In this document: in pieces, positions 41,590-50,942 of the stretch
Position numbering within the stretch: position 1 is the first letter of the stretch
Layout of the letters: each line of letters begins with the position of its first letter
Source: Acidobacteriota bacterium
Lineage (GTDB): Bacteria; Acidobacteriota; Terriglobia; Terriglobales; Acidobacteriaceae
NCBI GenBank assembly: GCA_021846945.1
Contig: JAJZVZ010000008.1
Span: 1-61,433 of the forward strand
DNA length: 61,433 nt
Reading direction: 5' to 3'
Notes under the pieces: generated by a model
What the model saw: the letters and a program-made list of their open reading frames with translations, nothing else
What the model was told of the DNA's origin: nothing
Database searches by the model: none
Made by a program: the position numbers and the translations under genes

Positions 41590-43404
41590 ATGACCAACGA
41601 CAGCATGCAGGAACCCAAGCCCGCCGCTCCAGCCTCCGAACCCGCCCCGGCGTCTATCGCGGAATCCTCCCTCGATTCCGCTTCCACGTCCGAACCTGCC
41701 CCGGAATCCCCCTCCGGACCGCCGGAGCCTGCCGCCGAAGAACCCGCCGCGTCCTTTGCCGACGTGCTGCGCGACTTCGAGCGTACCCACTCGCACCACG
41801 CCGAGACGGGCGCAAAGCAGTTGGAGGGCACGGTCGTTTCGCTTTCCGCCGACCAGGTATTCCTCGACATTGGCTACAAGATCGAGGGCGTTCTGCCCCG
41901 CTCCGCCTTTCCGAACACCGCTGAAGGCGTCAAGCCTGGCGACGTCGTCCCCGTCTCCATCACCGGCCGCAATGAGGAGGGTTACTACCAGCTCTCACGC
42001 TTCCGCGTCGCCCAGCCGCGCGACTGGTCCGCTCTCGAAGCAGCGTTTCGTGACAAGCTTGCTGTGGTCGGCACGGTCACCGCCGTCATCAAAGGCGGCC
42101 TGAGCGTCGATGTTGGCGTGCGCGCCTTCATGCCAGCCAGCCGCAGCGGAACCCACGACGCCGCCGAGATGGAAGCCCTCGTCGGCCAGCAGATCAGTTG
42201 CCGCATCACCAAGCTCGACGTGACCGATGAAGACGTCGTCGTCGATCGCCGCATCGTTCTCGAAGAGCAGGCCCGCGGCCAACTTGAGGCCCGCCGCGCC
42301 GCGCTCCAGGCGGGCGACACCATTACCGGCACCGTCCGCACGCTGATGCCCTACGGCGCCTTTGTGGATCTCGGCGGCATCGACGGCCTGCTTCACGTCA
42401 GCGACATGAGCTGGAGCCGCGTCCACAAGCCCGAAGACCTGCTCTCCGTTGGCCAGCAGATCCAGGTCCGCATCCTCAAAATCGATCCCGGTAGCAAAAA
42501 GATCTCGCTCGGCCTCAAGCAACTCCAGCCCGAACCGTGGCAGACGGTTCCCGAGCGCTACCAGCCCGGCCAGCGCATCTCCGGCGCCGTTACCCGCCTC
42601 ACCGACTTCGGCGCCTTCGTCGAAGTCGAGCCGGGCGTCGAGGGCCTCATCCATATCTCCGAGATGTCCTGGGCCAAAAAGGTCCGCCACCCCTCTGACC
42701 TGCTCAAGCTCGGCGACCGGGTGGACGCGGTCATCCTGGCCATCAAGCCGCCGACGCAAGCTGAAGCGGGGCGCATCTCACTCGGCCTCAAGCAGACTCT
42801 CGCCGACCCGTGGCTCGAAGTGCAGCGCAAATTTCCCACCGGCTCGCATATTTCGGGCCCCGTCACCAAGCTGATGAACTTCGGCGCCTTCGTCGAGATC
42901 GCCGAGGGCGTCGAGGGCCTGGTCCACATCAGCGAAATCGCCGCGGACCGCCGTCTTCACCACCCCAGTGACGCGCTCCGCGTGGGGCAGGTCGTCCAGG
43001 CCCAAGTCCTCGCCATCGACCCCGAGAAGCGCCAGATCAAGCTATCGATGAAGCAGCTTATCCCCACCAGCATCGACGAGTACATCGCCGAGCACAAAGC
43101 GGGCGACCAGGTCACCGGCCGTGTCGTCGAGCTGTCGTCTACCTCCGCCGTCGTCGAACTGGGTGAAGGCATCCGCGCGACATCCCGCATCCAATCCGGC
43201 AGTAAGCCCGCTGCCACGCCGGATTCCAAATCCGCGGCAGCGTCCGGCCTCTCCGACCTGACCTCGATGCTCCAGGCTCGATGGAAAGGCGCCACTCCCG
43301 CCGCATCTGCGCAGCCCGAACCGTTAGCCGAAGGCCAGATCCGTACCTTCAAGATCGCCAAACTGAATACGGAATCCAAAACAATCGAGGTGGAGCTGGC
43401 TTAG
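41590..43404 (+). CDS. rpsA: 30S ribosomal protein S1
   Basis: A 604-residue protein with six S1 RNA-binding modules after an acidic Pro/Ala/Glu-rich N-terminal stretch of about 60 residues. Module starts are EGTVVSLSADQVFLDIG, VGTVTAVIKGGLSVDVG, TGTVRTLMPYGAFVDLG, SGAVTRLTDFGAFVEVE, SGPVTKLMNFGAFVEIA and TGRVVELSSTSAVVELG. S1 delivers mRNA to the 30S subunit. The start could also be the ATG at 41572; neither has a good Shine-Dalgarno, which is common for rpsA. The N-terminal extension is longer than in E. coli S1 (557 residues in total). Confidence 0.92.
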   Translation: MTNDSMQEPKPAAPASEPAPASIAESSLDSASTSEPAPESPSGPPEPAAEEPAASFADVLRDFERTHSHHAETGAKQLEGTVVSLSADQVFLDIGYKIEGVLPRSAFPNTAEGVKPGDVVPVSITGRNEEGYYQLSRFRVAQPRDWSALEAAFRDKLAVVGTVTAVIKGGLSVDVGVRAFMPASRSGTHDAAEMEALVGQQISCRITKLDVTDEDVVVDRRIVLEEQARGQLEARRAALQAGDTITGTVRTLMPYGAFVDLGGIDGLLHVSDMSWSRVHKPEDLLSVGQQIQVRILKIDPGSKKISLGLKQLQPEPWQTVPERYQPGQRISGAVTRLTDFGAFVEVEPGVEGLIHISEMSWAKKVRHPSDLLKLGDRVDAVILAIKPPTQAEAGRISLGLKQTLADPWLEVQRKFPTGSHISGPVTKLMNFGAFVEIAEGVEGLVHISEIAADRRLHHPSDALRVGQVVQAQVLAIDPEKRQIKLSMKQLIPTSIDEYIAEHKAGDQVTGRVVELSSTSAVVELGEGIRATSRIQSGSKPAATPDSKSAAASGLSDLTSMLQARWKGATPAASAQPEPLAEGQIRTFKIAKLNTESKTIEVELA

Positions 43405-43759
43405 CAGAGGTCGTTATCACGGATGCCCGGTCGAAAGAAGATGCGTGTCTGCGCTTCTGCGTCCGGATCGTCCAGGCGTCATTCACGACCATCTCCTCTC
43501 ATCCAGTGCCTGAGCTGAGGCTCCCGCCGAGGCTTCGCGGGAGCAGCCGGAATAAGCAATCCATGAGCAGGATTGAAATACCTGCCCCGGCCAGCGCGCC
43601 GAGTCATTCCTCAAAAGCAAATTCGAGGTATATTGGTAGCAAATTCCAAGGATTCGGCGCTGTTTGGGGCGAGCTTGATTGCGCGCGGAAATGGGTTCGC
43701 TCCAGATGGAGTCATCGTGGGCTCCCTCGGCTGCCAAAGATCAAAGACGGAGGAAGGCC
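43405..43759. other. Intergenic region with a hairpin after rpsA
   Basis: An 8-bp inverted repeat (GCTCCCGC at 43520-43527 with GCGGGAGC at 43537-43544) lies 115 bases after the S1 stop and may terminate it. No gene is supported in the remainder. Confidence 0.35.
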
Positions 43760-44848
43760 ATGGCTCGAAATTTTCTACGTCTTTCCGGCGCGCTTCTGGT
43801 TCCCCCTCTTGGATTCATCGCTCCAGCAATTGCTCGCGCCGGCCAGTGTGAACAATCCACACCCATCGTCATTCAGGAACAGGGTAGTTTCGCAGTGGGT
43901 GGCACGGTTACTGCAAGCCCGGGAACTTTCGACCCCAACAACCCATCACCCGCAGGCCAGACCTTCCACGGCGATCACGCCTATGTGTCCTACCAAATCC
44001 CCGCGAATGCGCGTAAGTTTCCCCTCGTATTCCTGCACGGCGCGGGACAGTTCTCCAAAACCTGGGAAACGACGCCGGATGGCCGCGAAGGCTACCAGAC
44101 CATCTTTCTGCGGCGCGGGTTTTCGGTCTATCTGCTCGATCAGCCCCGTCGTGGAAATGCGGGCCGAAGCGCGCAACCCATGACCATCACACCGACGCCC
44201 GACGAACAGGAGTGGTATGACAGATTCCGCATCGGCGTGTGGCCCAACTACTTTCCCGGCGTGCAATTCCCGCGCGATCCCGAGTCCCTGAATCAGTACT
44301 TCCGCCAGATGACACCGAATACAGGCCCATTCGACCTGGACGTTATCTCCGATTCCATCGCTGCGCTGTTAACGAAGATCGGCCCGGCTATCCTGGTCAC
44401 CCACTCGCAAGGTGGAGGCCCCGGCTGGTTTACGGCGATGAAGAGCCCGAACGTCCGCGCCATTGTTGCCTACGAGCCGGGAAGCAACTTCACCTTTCCG
44501 GAGGGCGAGATACCTCCGCCCATGCCAAGTTCAGCCGCCCCGCTCAAAGATGTGAGCGTGCCCCTCTCGAAGTTCATGGCGCTCACGAAGATTCCCATCG
44601 TCATCTACTACGGCGATTACATTCCGGACAAACCGACGGAAAACCCGGGCCAGGATCAGTGGCGTGTGCGCTTTGCCATGGCCCGGCTCTGGCGCGATGC
44701 GGTCAACCGCCATGGAGGCGACGTGACGATCGTTCACCTGCCTGAAATCGGCATCCACGGCAACACGCATTTTCCTTTCTCGGATCTCAATAACCTCGAA
44801 ATTGCCGATTTGATGTCCGCATATCTGAAACAGAAGGGATTGGATTAG
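43760..44848 (+). CDS. Secreted alpha/beta hydrolase
   Basis: A 362-residue exported hydrolase starting at the ATG at 43760 behind a GGAGG site. The signal peptide is RNFLRLSGALLVPPLGFIAPAIARA. The fold shows the oxyanion block FLHGAGQFSKTWETTPDGREG near residue 98, the nucleophile Ser in THSQGGGPGW near 216 and a late histidine in GIHGNTHFPF near 335. The long insertion between the strand blocks fits large esterases. The substrate is unknown. It is monocistronic. Confidence 0.82.
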   Translation: MARNFLRLSGALLVPPLGFIAPAIARAGQCEQSTPIVIQEQGSFAVGGTVTASPGTFDPNNPSPAGQTFHGDHAYVSYQIPANARKFPLVFLHGAGQFSKTWETTPDGREGYQTIFLRRGFSVYLLDQPRRGNAGRSAQPMTITPTPDEQEWYDRFRIGVWPNYFPGVQFPRDPESLNQYFRQMTPNTGPFDLDVISDSIAALLTKIGPAILVTHSQGGGPGWFTAMKSPNVRAIVAYEPGSNFTFPEGEIPPPMPSSAAPLKDVSVPLSKFMALTKIPIVIYYGDYIPDKPTENPGQDQWRVRFAMARLWRDAVNRHGGDVTIVHLPEIGIHGNTHFPFSDLNNLEIADLMSAYLKQKGLD

Positions 44849-44986
44849 CCTTGCAATGACTCTGTGCCTGTCCCCACCCGGGCACATAGCCAGGAAGCGC
44901 TTGTGAAGATCGAGGCGGATAACCGGCGGAGGCAAGATGCTAATGCCCAAGGCAAAGATCGGGTAAATACCGCTATCGCCGGATCA

Positions 44987-45017
44987 TTGTTCCTATAAGG
45001 CGCCGGAGTGATATGAT
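44987..45017 (+). promoter_or_regulatory. Possible promoter of the structured leader and lipoprotein gene
   Basis: TTGTTC (44987-44992) and TATGAT (45012-45017), spaced by 19 bases. The predicted start near 45024 lies just before the left arm of the 15-bp stem. The spacing is long, so this is tentative. Confidence 0.3.
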
Positions 45018-45031
45018 GGCGCGTTGTTTCA

Positions 45032-45168
45032 TGGAGCGTGTTTCAAGAGTCCGTTTTAAAGCGGGGCGCGACTTCATTCGTGCCGAAAGAGCTTTGTAAC
45101 GGATCGGGCGTCAGCCCCTTGAACAATCAAAGTTCTCGTCCACTGAGCCATCGTTGAAACACGCTCCA
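45032..45168 (+). ncRNA. Highly structured RNA-like element in the leader of the lipoprotein gene
   Basis: Perfect 15-bp closing stem P1 (45032-45046 with 45154-45168). Inside are P2, TCCGTT/AACGGA (45050-45055 with 45098-45103) continuing as AAAGC/GCTTT (45058-45062 with 45091-45095); P3, a 7-bp hairpin GGCGCGA/TCGTGCC (45065-45071 with 45078-45084); P4, GGGC-GTCA-GCCC (45106-45117); and P5, GAAC/GTTC (45121-45124 with 45132-45135). It ends 5 bases before the GAGGAGG site of the next gene. It could be a cis-regulatory leader, a small RNA, or a MITE-like palindrome. It matches no RNA class that I can name. Confidence 0.4.
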
Positions 45169-45185
45169 GGAACGAGGAGGATGAC

Positions 45186-45710
45186 TTGAGAAAGGGCATC
45201 ATATTCGCGATTGCAGGATTGACGCTTCTGGCGGGGTGTAAAAGCCAGCAGGATACGACTAACGTTCCCCTGAAACCCAAATGGCAGGGCGCTCCTTACC
45301 ATCTATCATTTGACACGCATCCAGCCAAGCCGAACTCGGTGGGCATCACCATTCCGACGATCAAGTACACGGCGAATCCTGAGGCGCTGGAGAGTCGAGC
45401 CACCCTTGTGGTGCGATTCGATACATCAGGAATTGCGAAGGATCGGCCGATCATGAACCAGATGGTTATGGCCCCGGTCGATATCTCTGGCGCGGAGGGT
45501 GCCCTTTCCGCGGACTACATGGATGCAACCAATAAGGCACTGTCGAAGTTTCTCGAGGCTTACTGCATCAAGGGAAAGGTAAAGATATCCGTGTTGCTTG
45601 CCAGGTCGTCGCTCTCCAGCCAGGCCGACGATGCTGAGATCAATGAGAAGAGCCTGTCAGACTGGGTACCGATCGAACTTGTCTTCAAGAACCCTCATCC
45701 AAAGTGCTAA
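45186..45710 (+). CDS. Lipoprotein of unknown function
   Basis: A 174-residue predicted lipoprotein starting at a TTG (45186), with GAGGAGG six bases upstream; the ATG at 45181 runs into a stop two codons later. The lipobox LLAGC puts the lipidated Cys at position 18. The body shows PKWQGAPYHLSFDTHPAKPN and a KYTANPEALESRATLVVRFDTSG block, suggesting a single beta-rich domain. The family is not recognised. The strong site, structured leader and isolated position suggest regulation at the RNA level (inference). Confidence 0.65.
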   Translation: MRKGIIFAIAGLTLLAGCKSQQDTTNVPLKPKWQGAPYHLSFDTHPAKPNSVGITIPTIKYTANPEALESRATLVVRFDTSGIAKDRPIMNQMVMAPVDISGAEGALSADYMDATNKALSKFLEAYCIKGKVKISVLLARSSLSSQADDAEINEKSLSDWVPIELVFKNPHPKC

Positions 45711-45892
45711 GACCTTGAGGGCCGTTTTGAAGAAGTGTTGATTGGCGAGTCGCCTGGCTGCACGGACGCCGCCAGGACAGCCGGTCTGGGGACCGGCGCT
45801 ACCTTGAAACTGCCTTTCAGATAGATGCGCATTCACCTGATCGTGAACCGGGTCACTGGATACGGCAACGGTCGGTGTACTCCGGGGCTTTG

Positions 45893-47452
45893 TCAGCTCC
45901 AGTAGCTGCGGTCCAGCGTGCGGTATTGGATGGCTTCAGCCAGGTGCGCAACCGTCAGGCTGCCGGCGCCCTCCAGATCCGCAATCGTGCGCGCTACTTT
46001 CAGGATGCGGTCATGGGCGCGCGCGGTGAGACCCTGCTGCTGCATGGCGCGCTCCAGCAGCCGCTCGGCGTCGGGGCTCAACTCGCAGTAGGCCCGGATC
46101 TGCCGCGTCGTCATCTGCGCATTGGCGTGGATTTTTTCGCCGGCGTTGCGGAAGCGCTTTCGCTGTCGCTCGCGGGCATCCATGACACGGGCGCGAATCT
46201 GTGACGAACCCTCGGCGGCCGCGCCACCGCGCAGTTCCTTGTACTGAACCGCCGGCACCTCGATGTGAATGTCGATGCGGTCCAGCAGCGGCCCGGAGAT
46301 CTTGGCCACATAACGCTGGATCATGGGCGGGGTACACATGCACTCGCGCGACTTGTCGTTGAAGAAGCCGCACGGGCAGGGGTTCATGGCAGCCGCGAGC
46401 ATAAAGCGCGCCGGAAAACTAAGCGACATGGAAGCGCGCGCGATGGTGACGTTGTGGTCTTCGAGGGGCTGGCGCATCACTTCGAGCACGTTGCGCGGAA
46501 ACTCCGGCAACTCGTCGAGAAAGAGCAGGCCATTGTGCGCCAGCGATACCTCGCCGGGCCGCGGCACGATGCCCCCGCCGATCAGTCCCGCGTCGGAGAT
46601 GGTGTGGTGCGGGGAGCGGAAGGGCCGTTGCGTAACCAGACCCGCGCCCGCGTCGAGTACGCCGGCTACGGAATGAATCTTCGTGGTTTCAAGCGCCTCT
46701 TCGAAACTGAGCGGGGCGAGGATTGAGGGCAGCCGCTTGGCCAGCATGGTTTTGCCGGAGCCGGGCGGGCCGATCATCAGAATGTTGTGGCTGCCGGCCG
46801 CCGCTACTTCCAGAGCGCGCTTGGCGGTCTGCTGGCCACGCACATCGCAGAAGTCCACGGGGAATTGCTCCAGCCTTCCGAGCAATTCCGCAGTAACTAC
46901 GCGATAAGGCTCGCGCTGGATCACGCCGACCACCGCGCTGTTGAGCAACTCGATGACATCGAGCAGGGAAGAGACGGGATAGATGTTCACGCCCTCGACG
47001 ACCGCGGCCTCGGCGGAATTGGCCGCGGGCAGGATCAGATTCGGGATACCTTTCTCGCGCGCCAGAATGGCGACGGGCAGCATGCCGGGAACTGGACGCA
47101 CGCTGCCGTCCAAGCCTAACTCGCCAACCATCAGAAATCGGCCGACGTCGCTGCATTGCAATGCGCCGTAGGCGCCGAGAATGCCGACAGCGATGGGCAG
47201 ATCGAAGCCGGAGCCTTCCTTCTTCAGGTCAGCCGGAGCAAGGTTGATGGTGATAAAGGTGGGTGGAATCGTGTAGCCCGAGTTCTTGATGGCGGCGCGC
47301 ACGCGGTCACGGCTTTCGCGCACGGCGGCATCAGGCAGCCCCACAGTGTGGAAGACATCCTTGTCAGCAACGACACCGCTATAGTCCACCTCGACATCGA
47401 TGAGGTTGGCGTCGATTCCGTAAACAGCCGCGCTGAGAGCCTTGAAAAGCAT
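45893..47452 (-). CDS. YifB/ComM-family Mg chelatase-like AAA+ ATPase
   Basis: A 519-residue ATPase. The N-terminal domain ([25 protein letters not shown]) is the ChlI/Lon-like fold. The Walker A is [15 protein letters not shown] near residue 218, the Walker B region is FLDELPEF near 285, and a C-terminal Mg_chelatase_C domain follows ([18 protein letters not shown]). ComM, the best-studied member, is a hexameric helicase for branch migration in natural transformation. The ATG at 47452 is the family start; the frame runs open to 47644 with no site. No competence gene is adjacent. Confidence 0.88.
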   Translation of the reverse strand: MLFKALSAAVYGIDANLIDVEVDYSGVVADKDVFHTVGLPDAAVRESRDRVRAAIKNSGYTIPPTFITINLAPADLKKEGSGFDLPIAVGILGAYGALQCSDVGRFLMVGELGLDGSVRPVPGMLPVAILAREKGIPNLILPAANSAEAAVVEGVNIYPVSSLLDVIELLNSAVVGVIQREPYRVVTAELLGRLEQFPVDFCDVRGQQTAKRALEVAAAGSHNILMIGPPGSGKTMLAKRLPSILAPLSFEEALETTKIHSVAGVLDAGAGLVTQRPFRSPHHTISDAGLIGGGIVPRPGEVSLAHNGLLFLDELPEFPRNVLEVMRQPLEDHNVTIARASMSLSFPARFMLAAAMNPCPCGFFNDKSRECMCTPPMIQRYVAKISGPLLDRIDIHIEVPAVQYKELRGGAAAEGSSQIRARVMDARERQRKRFRNAGEKIHANAQMTTRQIRAYCELSPDAERLLERAMQQQGLTARAHDRILKVARTIADLEGAGSLTVAHLAEAIQYRTLDRSYWS

Positions 47453-47900
47453 GGTTGGAGGATTGAAGCGAGTGTAACAGAAGCGATGAACAGGAAAAAA
47501 GGAACGGCCCCCGATTCCGGCGCGGAAGCGGGATGCCGGATGCTTTTCGCGTGGGGGCGCGTCTGCTTGATGGCGCCGAGAGTGATACGGACAGAGCCGT
47601 TCCTTACGCCTGATTTCTTTCGGGCGTGGCTTGCCACATTTCATGCAATAGGCTCGAAACCCGCATGAAATCGCATGATGAGAGCATTTGCGCCTTTTAC
47701 TTTGCCGGCCGTGCGCGCCTTGTGATCACGCACGGAAGAAGGAAAAGCGCGGTATCACTCGCAGATTTTTGATGAAGACATTTACGTCAGCCGTTTCCGT
47801 GAGGCGCTATTCACGTCACGTTCGCTCCGCATTGGGATTTCGAATCGCGATTGCGCGCCGATGGTGTTGCATCTTTTTTTACATTTGTGTCGTTTTTTTC

Positions 47901-47929
47901 TTGACACCGAAGCTACATGAATCTATACA
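47901..47929 (+). promoter_or_regulatory. Strong sigma-70-like promoter of the Lys/Ala peptide gene
   Basis: TTGACA (47901-47906, consensus -35) and TATACA (47924-47929, one mismatch to -10), separated by exactly 17 bases, downstream of a T-rich stretch. The predicted transcript start near 47936 gives a leader of about 58 bases to the ATG at 47994. Confidence 0.7.
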
Positions 47930-47993
47930 TTCTTCAACTGCAGTGTAAACATTGCAGACTCGATGCAACCCATCGAAAAGGGAGAATAGGAAA

Positions 47994-48065
47994 ATGGCAA
48001 CGAAAAAGGCAGCCAAAAAGGCACCCGCGAAGAAGGCCGCAAAGAAGGCGGCGAAGAAGAAGTAG
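47994..48065 (+). CDS. 23-residue Lys/Ala peptide, histone H1-tail-like
   Basis: A 24-codon gene, too short for usual gene finders: MATKKAAKKAPAKKAAKK followed by AAKKK and a TAG. Twelve of 23 residues are Lys and none is acidic, so it looks like the C-terminal tail of histone H1 or of bacterial HU/Hc1-like proteins without a globular domain. It has a near-consensus promoter, an AGGGAG site nine bases upstream of the ATG and a perfect hairpin 26 bases after the stop. The full unit (47901-48121) therefore looks like a genuine, well-expressed small gene, possibly condensing nucleic acid (inference). An alternative is a small RNA with an incidental frame. Confidence 0.65.
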   Translation: MATKKAAKKAPAKKAAKKAAKKK

Positions 48066-48090
48066 CGGTACCTACAACCAAAAGGCAGCA

Positions 48091-48121
48091 CTGAGGGGAA
48101 CGCTTCAAGCGTTCCCCTCAG
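48091..48121 (+). terminator. Terminator of the Lys/Ala peptide gene
   Basis: Fifteen-base perfect arms (48091-48105 and 48107-48121) around one central base, folding as a tight hairpin with a TTCAA-type loop. TGTTTGTG follows. It is one of the strongest hairpins in the window. Confidence 0.65.
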
Positions 48122-48321
48122 TGTTTGTGCGCAGTGATGAGCGCGGGCCGGGGTTCCGGATATTTGCGCCGGTCCTGTACGCGGCGCGGTCATCGACCGG
48201 CGCAGGAACCTGCTCCCGGCGATGTTGGATAGAAGAAACCGTTGCGCTGGAGCCGCTTTGGAATACGGCAAATGCAAAACCGCTGTAGACTTCTCATCAG
48301 AAGAAGTGCCGGGAGGGAAAG

Positions 48322-49065
48322 ATGACCCGCCGCCGCTGGATTGCTGAACATTGGGATGAAGCCACCGCCACGATCGTGGGTGCGCAGGCGCAACATCTGG
48401 CGCAGGTGTTGCGCGCTCAGCCCGGCATGGAGGCCGACGTAGTCGCGGGCGGCCACGTCTTTCATGCCGAGGTGGCCGCGATTGCCCTCAACGGAGAAGC
48501 GAGCCAGGTCCGCTTCAACCTGATTGCCGAGGTCGAAGCCGAACCCGCGTTACCAGTAACATTAGTCATGGCCGTTTTTAAATTCGATCGCATGGAATGG
48601 GCAATCGAGAAAGCTACAGAGCTTGGAGTTGCCGAGGTGGCCCCGGTGATCGCGCGGCGCACGGAGAAGCACTTGGCGCAAGCCGCGGCAAAGCGTGCAG
48701 AGCGATGGCGCCGCATCGCGCGCGAGGCCGCGCAGCAGTCGCGCCGATCCGATGTTCCTCGCATTCAGGACCCGGTGCCGCTGGCTACGCGCGTCCGTGC
48801 CGCGGCTTCGGCTACGCGCATCGTGCTTGCCGAACAGGAGCGCACCATTACGCTGTGCTCCTTAATGGACGAAGCGGTAAAGGCGGCCGGAGACGAAATG
48901 CCCACGATAGAGATCGCTGTCGGCCCCGAAGGCGGATGGGCTCCGGCGGAAGAAGCGTTGTTCGACGCCAATGGCTGGCGTGCCGCCTCGTTGGGTCCGC
49001 GCATCTTGCGGGCGGAGACCGCCGCCATCTCCGCCCTTGCAGTTGTCGCTTCCTGCCTGGAGTGA
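48322..49065 (+). CDS. rsmE: 16S rRNA (uracil-1498-N3)-methyltransferase
   Basis: A 247-residue SPOUT methyltransferase that methylates U1498 in 16S rRNA. The N-terminal RNA-binding barrel begins TRRRWIAEHWDEATATIVGAQAQHLAQVLRAQPG. The knotted catalytic domain contains KFDRMEWAIEKATELGVAEVAPV near residue 85, IAVGPEGGWAPAEEALF near 202 and SLGPRILRAETAA near 225, all RsmE signatures. GGGAGG lies 7 bases before the ATG. Length is normal. Confidence 0.93.
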   Translation: MTRRRWIAEHWDEATATIVGAQAQHLAQVLRAQPGMEADVVAGGHVFHAEVAAIALNGEASQVRFNLIAEVEAEPALPVTLVMAVFKFDRMEWAIEKATELGVAEVAPVIARRTEKHLAQAAAKRAERWRRIAREAAQQSRRSDVPRIQDPVPLATRVRAAASATRIVLAEQERTITLCSLMDEAVKAAGDEMPTIEIAVGPEGGWAPAEEALFDANGWRAASLGPRILRAETAAISALAVVASCLE

Positions 49066-49204
49066 GGGCGCGGGCACAAAGGCAGCGTTTGCGTGAGACG
49101 GCCGCGGATCATGAAGAGCCTTTGGTGGGGCCGGTCGGAATTGATGGCTTCTCAACTATCGTCAAAAAGAGGGAGCACAGACGCTCTAAAGGGAGAGACC
49201 TCTC

Positions 49205-49756
49205 ATGAAAGGTATGGTAATCCGAGGGAGCGCAGGCTGCGCCTTGTTCGTTCTCCTGCTCGGCTGCTCGTCTGCCAATAAGCCTACCAGCGAAAACTTC
49301 ATCAAGGCTCTGAATGCCTACTACCTGGACCACGATGACTGCCTCTTTCCGCAAGGCGAGAGGTTTCCTTATGAAATCGCGCTCGGAGCCAATTCCACAC
49401 AAGACGAAAAACAGATGGACGCGCTGACGGATGCCGGTTTGTTGACCCGGGTGAAAGATCTCACGATTCACGTGGAGAGGTATTCGTTGAATGCTCCCGG
49501 GAAGCGATTCGCACCGCGATTCTGCTATGGCCATCGCGAGGTCAAGGGTATCGTCAGCTTTACTCCTCCGGCGCCACGCCATGGCTTCACGGAGACGATC
49601 GTGACGTATCAATACATGATGCGGGATGTTCCGGTGTGGGCGAAGTCAGATGCATTGATGGCGGCATTCCCTGAGCTGGGAAAATCTCTGAGCGCGTCGC
49701 CTTCGGATCAAGCGACGCTGGCGACCGTCGGGGCCGGCTGGCACGTTCCCGAGTAG
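49205..49756 (+). CDS. Lipoprotein of unknown function
   Basis: A 183-residue predicted lipoprotein with lipobox LLLGC and lipidated Cys21. The mature part begins with a Ser/Lys-rich linker (SSANKPTSENFIKALNAYYLDHDDCLF), followed by a compact domain. It carries DALTDAGLLTRVKDL and FCYGHREVKGIVSFTPPAPRHG, a pattern seen in small exported proteins of Acidobacteriota and Burkholderia with unknown role. GGGAGAG lies 7 bases before the ATG; a second ATG three codons later is an alternative start. Confidence 0.65.
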   Translation: MKGMVIRGSAGCALFVLLLGCSSANKPTSENFIKALNAYYLDHDDCLFPQGERFPYEIALGANSTQDEKQMDALTDAGLLTRVKDLTIHVERYSLNAPGKRFAPRFCYGHREVKGIVSFTPPAPRHGFTETIVTYQYMMRDVPVWAKSDALMAAFPELGKSLSASPSDQATLATVGAGWHVPE

Positions 49757-49857
49757 GTAATTCCCGGTACAAATCCTGTGCCGCGGAGATACCCAGAGGG
49801 TACGATGCCGCACCTAACCGGCTCTATGGTGTTGTGCTTCAGATTGTTAGGGGTGTA

Positions 49858-49932
49858 TGGTGGGCGCTGCAGGATTCGAACCTGCGACTTCCACCGTGTG
49901 AAGGTGGCACTCTACCGCTGAGTTAAGCGCCC
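49858..49932 (-). tRNA. tRNA-Val, anticodon CAC
   Basis: Read on the minus strand, the full cloverleaf is present: acceptor stem GGGCGCT (49932-49926) pairing with AGCGCCC (49868-49862), a D arm with ACTC/GAGT, anticodon stem CCACC/GGTGG with loop TTCACAC (anticodon CAC, reading GTG), a TTCGAAT loop on a 5-bp T stem, discriminator A and an encoded CCA at 49860-49858. Confidence 0.92.
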
Positions 49933-50239
49933 CGGCAAGGCCTGAAACAGCCGCGCCAGCGGTGCATCCTGTAGGTTAGAGTAACACCAGCAGGGCTTTA
50001 CGGCCAAACCGGGGGGCCGATCCCTGGAACGGCCTCAGTTCCTGAATCCGACGATGCGCTTGAGAGCCAGACCGACGCGAAAGGGGGACGAAAATCCACC
50101 CAGGGGTGAGCTGCCGCTCCGGCAGGACACCGGTCCCAGCGACGCAGAACTGGGAGCTTCCGGCCTTGCGGACGCGGATTGCGAGCGAAACGATGCACTG
50201 GATACGCAACCTTTCGACGGGGGCCGGGTTGAAGAAGGT

Positions 50240-50899
50240 ATGGCGACCATGGTCCTGGACAATCCGGCCCTGGGAGCGGGTTCGGTTAACCGGCCGGGCT
50301 TGAGACAGGGGCCGCAGCCAGGCATGGATGCCGCAGGTGACGCGGCTACGATGCTGCGAGTGGCCGCGGGCGACGAGTCGGCGTTCAATTTCCTGGTAGC
50401 AAAGTATCACCGGCCGATAGTTCATTTTCTGTTCCGGATGGTGCACAACCAGGGGATCGCAGAAGAATTGGCGCAGGAGGTGTTTCTCCGCGTCTATCGT
50501 TCCAGAGAAAGCTACCGGGCGGAAGCGAAGTTCACGACCTGGCTTTACCGGATTGCCACAAACCTGGGAGTGAATTACGCACGCGATACCCGGCGCGAGC
50601 GTGGAGCACAGACTCTTTATCTGGACGCTCCGGATGAAGAAACCGGGACGCTCCCGGATGTAGCCGACGAAGCTCCGACGGTAGAACAGAGCTTGTTGCG
50701 CGAGGAGCGCATGGCCGCGATACGCAAGCACGTAATGGAGCTGCCCGAACGGCAGCGCATGGCGGTGCTGATGCACAAGTATCAAGGACTGGATTACCGG
50801 CAGATCGGTGAGGTGCTGAAGCTCAGCGAGTCCGCGACCAAGTCGCTGCTCTTCCGCGCCTACCAGACGCTGCGGGACAGATTGAAGGATTTTGTGTAA
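50240..50899 (+). CDS. ECF-type RNA polymerase sigma factor
   Basis: About 219 residues from the ATG at 50240 (GAAGAAGG upstream); the frame is open to 50054, but the added residues are low-complexity and have no site. Region 2 is FLVAKYHRPIVHFLFRMVHNQGIAEELAQEVFLRVYRSRESY, then FTTWLYRIATNLGVNYARDTRRE. Region 4 is ELPERQRMAVLMHKYQGLDYRQIGEVLKLSESATKSLLFRAY. It directs transcription of a dedicated regulon. It is followed 43 bases later by a zinc-finger anti-sigma gene. Confidence 0.88.
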   Translation: MATMVLDNPALGAGSVNRPGLRQGPQPGMDAAGDAATMLRVAAGDESAFNFLVAKYHRPIVHFLFRMVHNQGIAEELAQEVFLRVYRSRESYRAEAKFTTWLYRIATNLGVNYARDTRRERGAQTLYLDAPDEETGTLPDVADEAPTVEQSLLREERMAAIRKHVMELPERQRMAVLMHKYQGLDYRQIGEVLKLSESATKSLLFRAYQTLRDRLKDFV

Positions 50900-50942
50900 G
50901 CAGGATGAAGCCGGATTGCACCGGCAGGGAATGGGGGTATCA

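Noticed and set aside
45032..45168. Reading the 15-bp inverted repeat as the ends of an insertion sequence
   Set aside because: No target-site duplication is visible and the interior has its own paired helices and no transposase; an RNA-like element fits better, though a MITE is not excluded.
47879..48277. Minus-strand frame with a Phe/Ala-rich hydrophobic stretch
   Set aside because: It is the antisense of the Lys/Ala codons of the small gene at 47994; the apparent membrane segment is a shadow.
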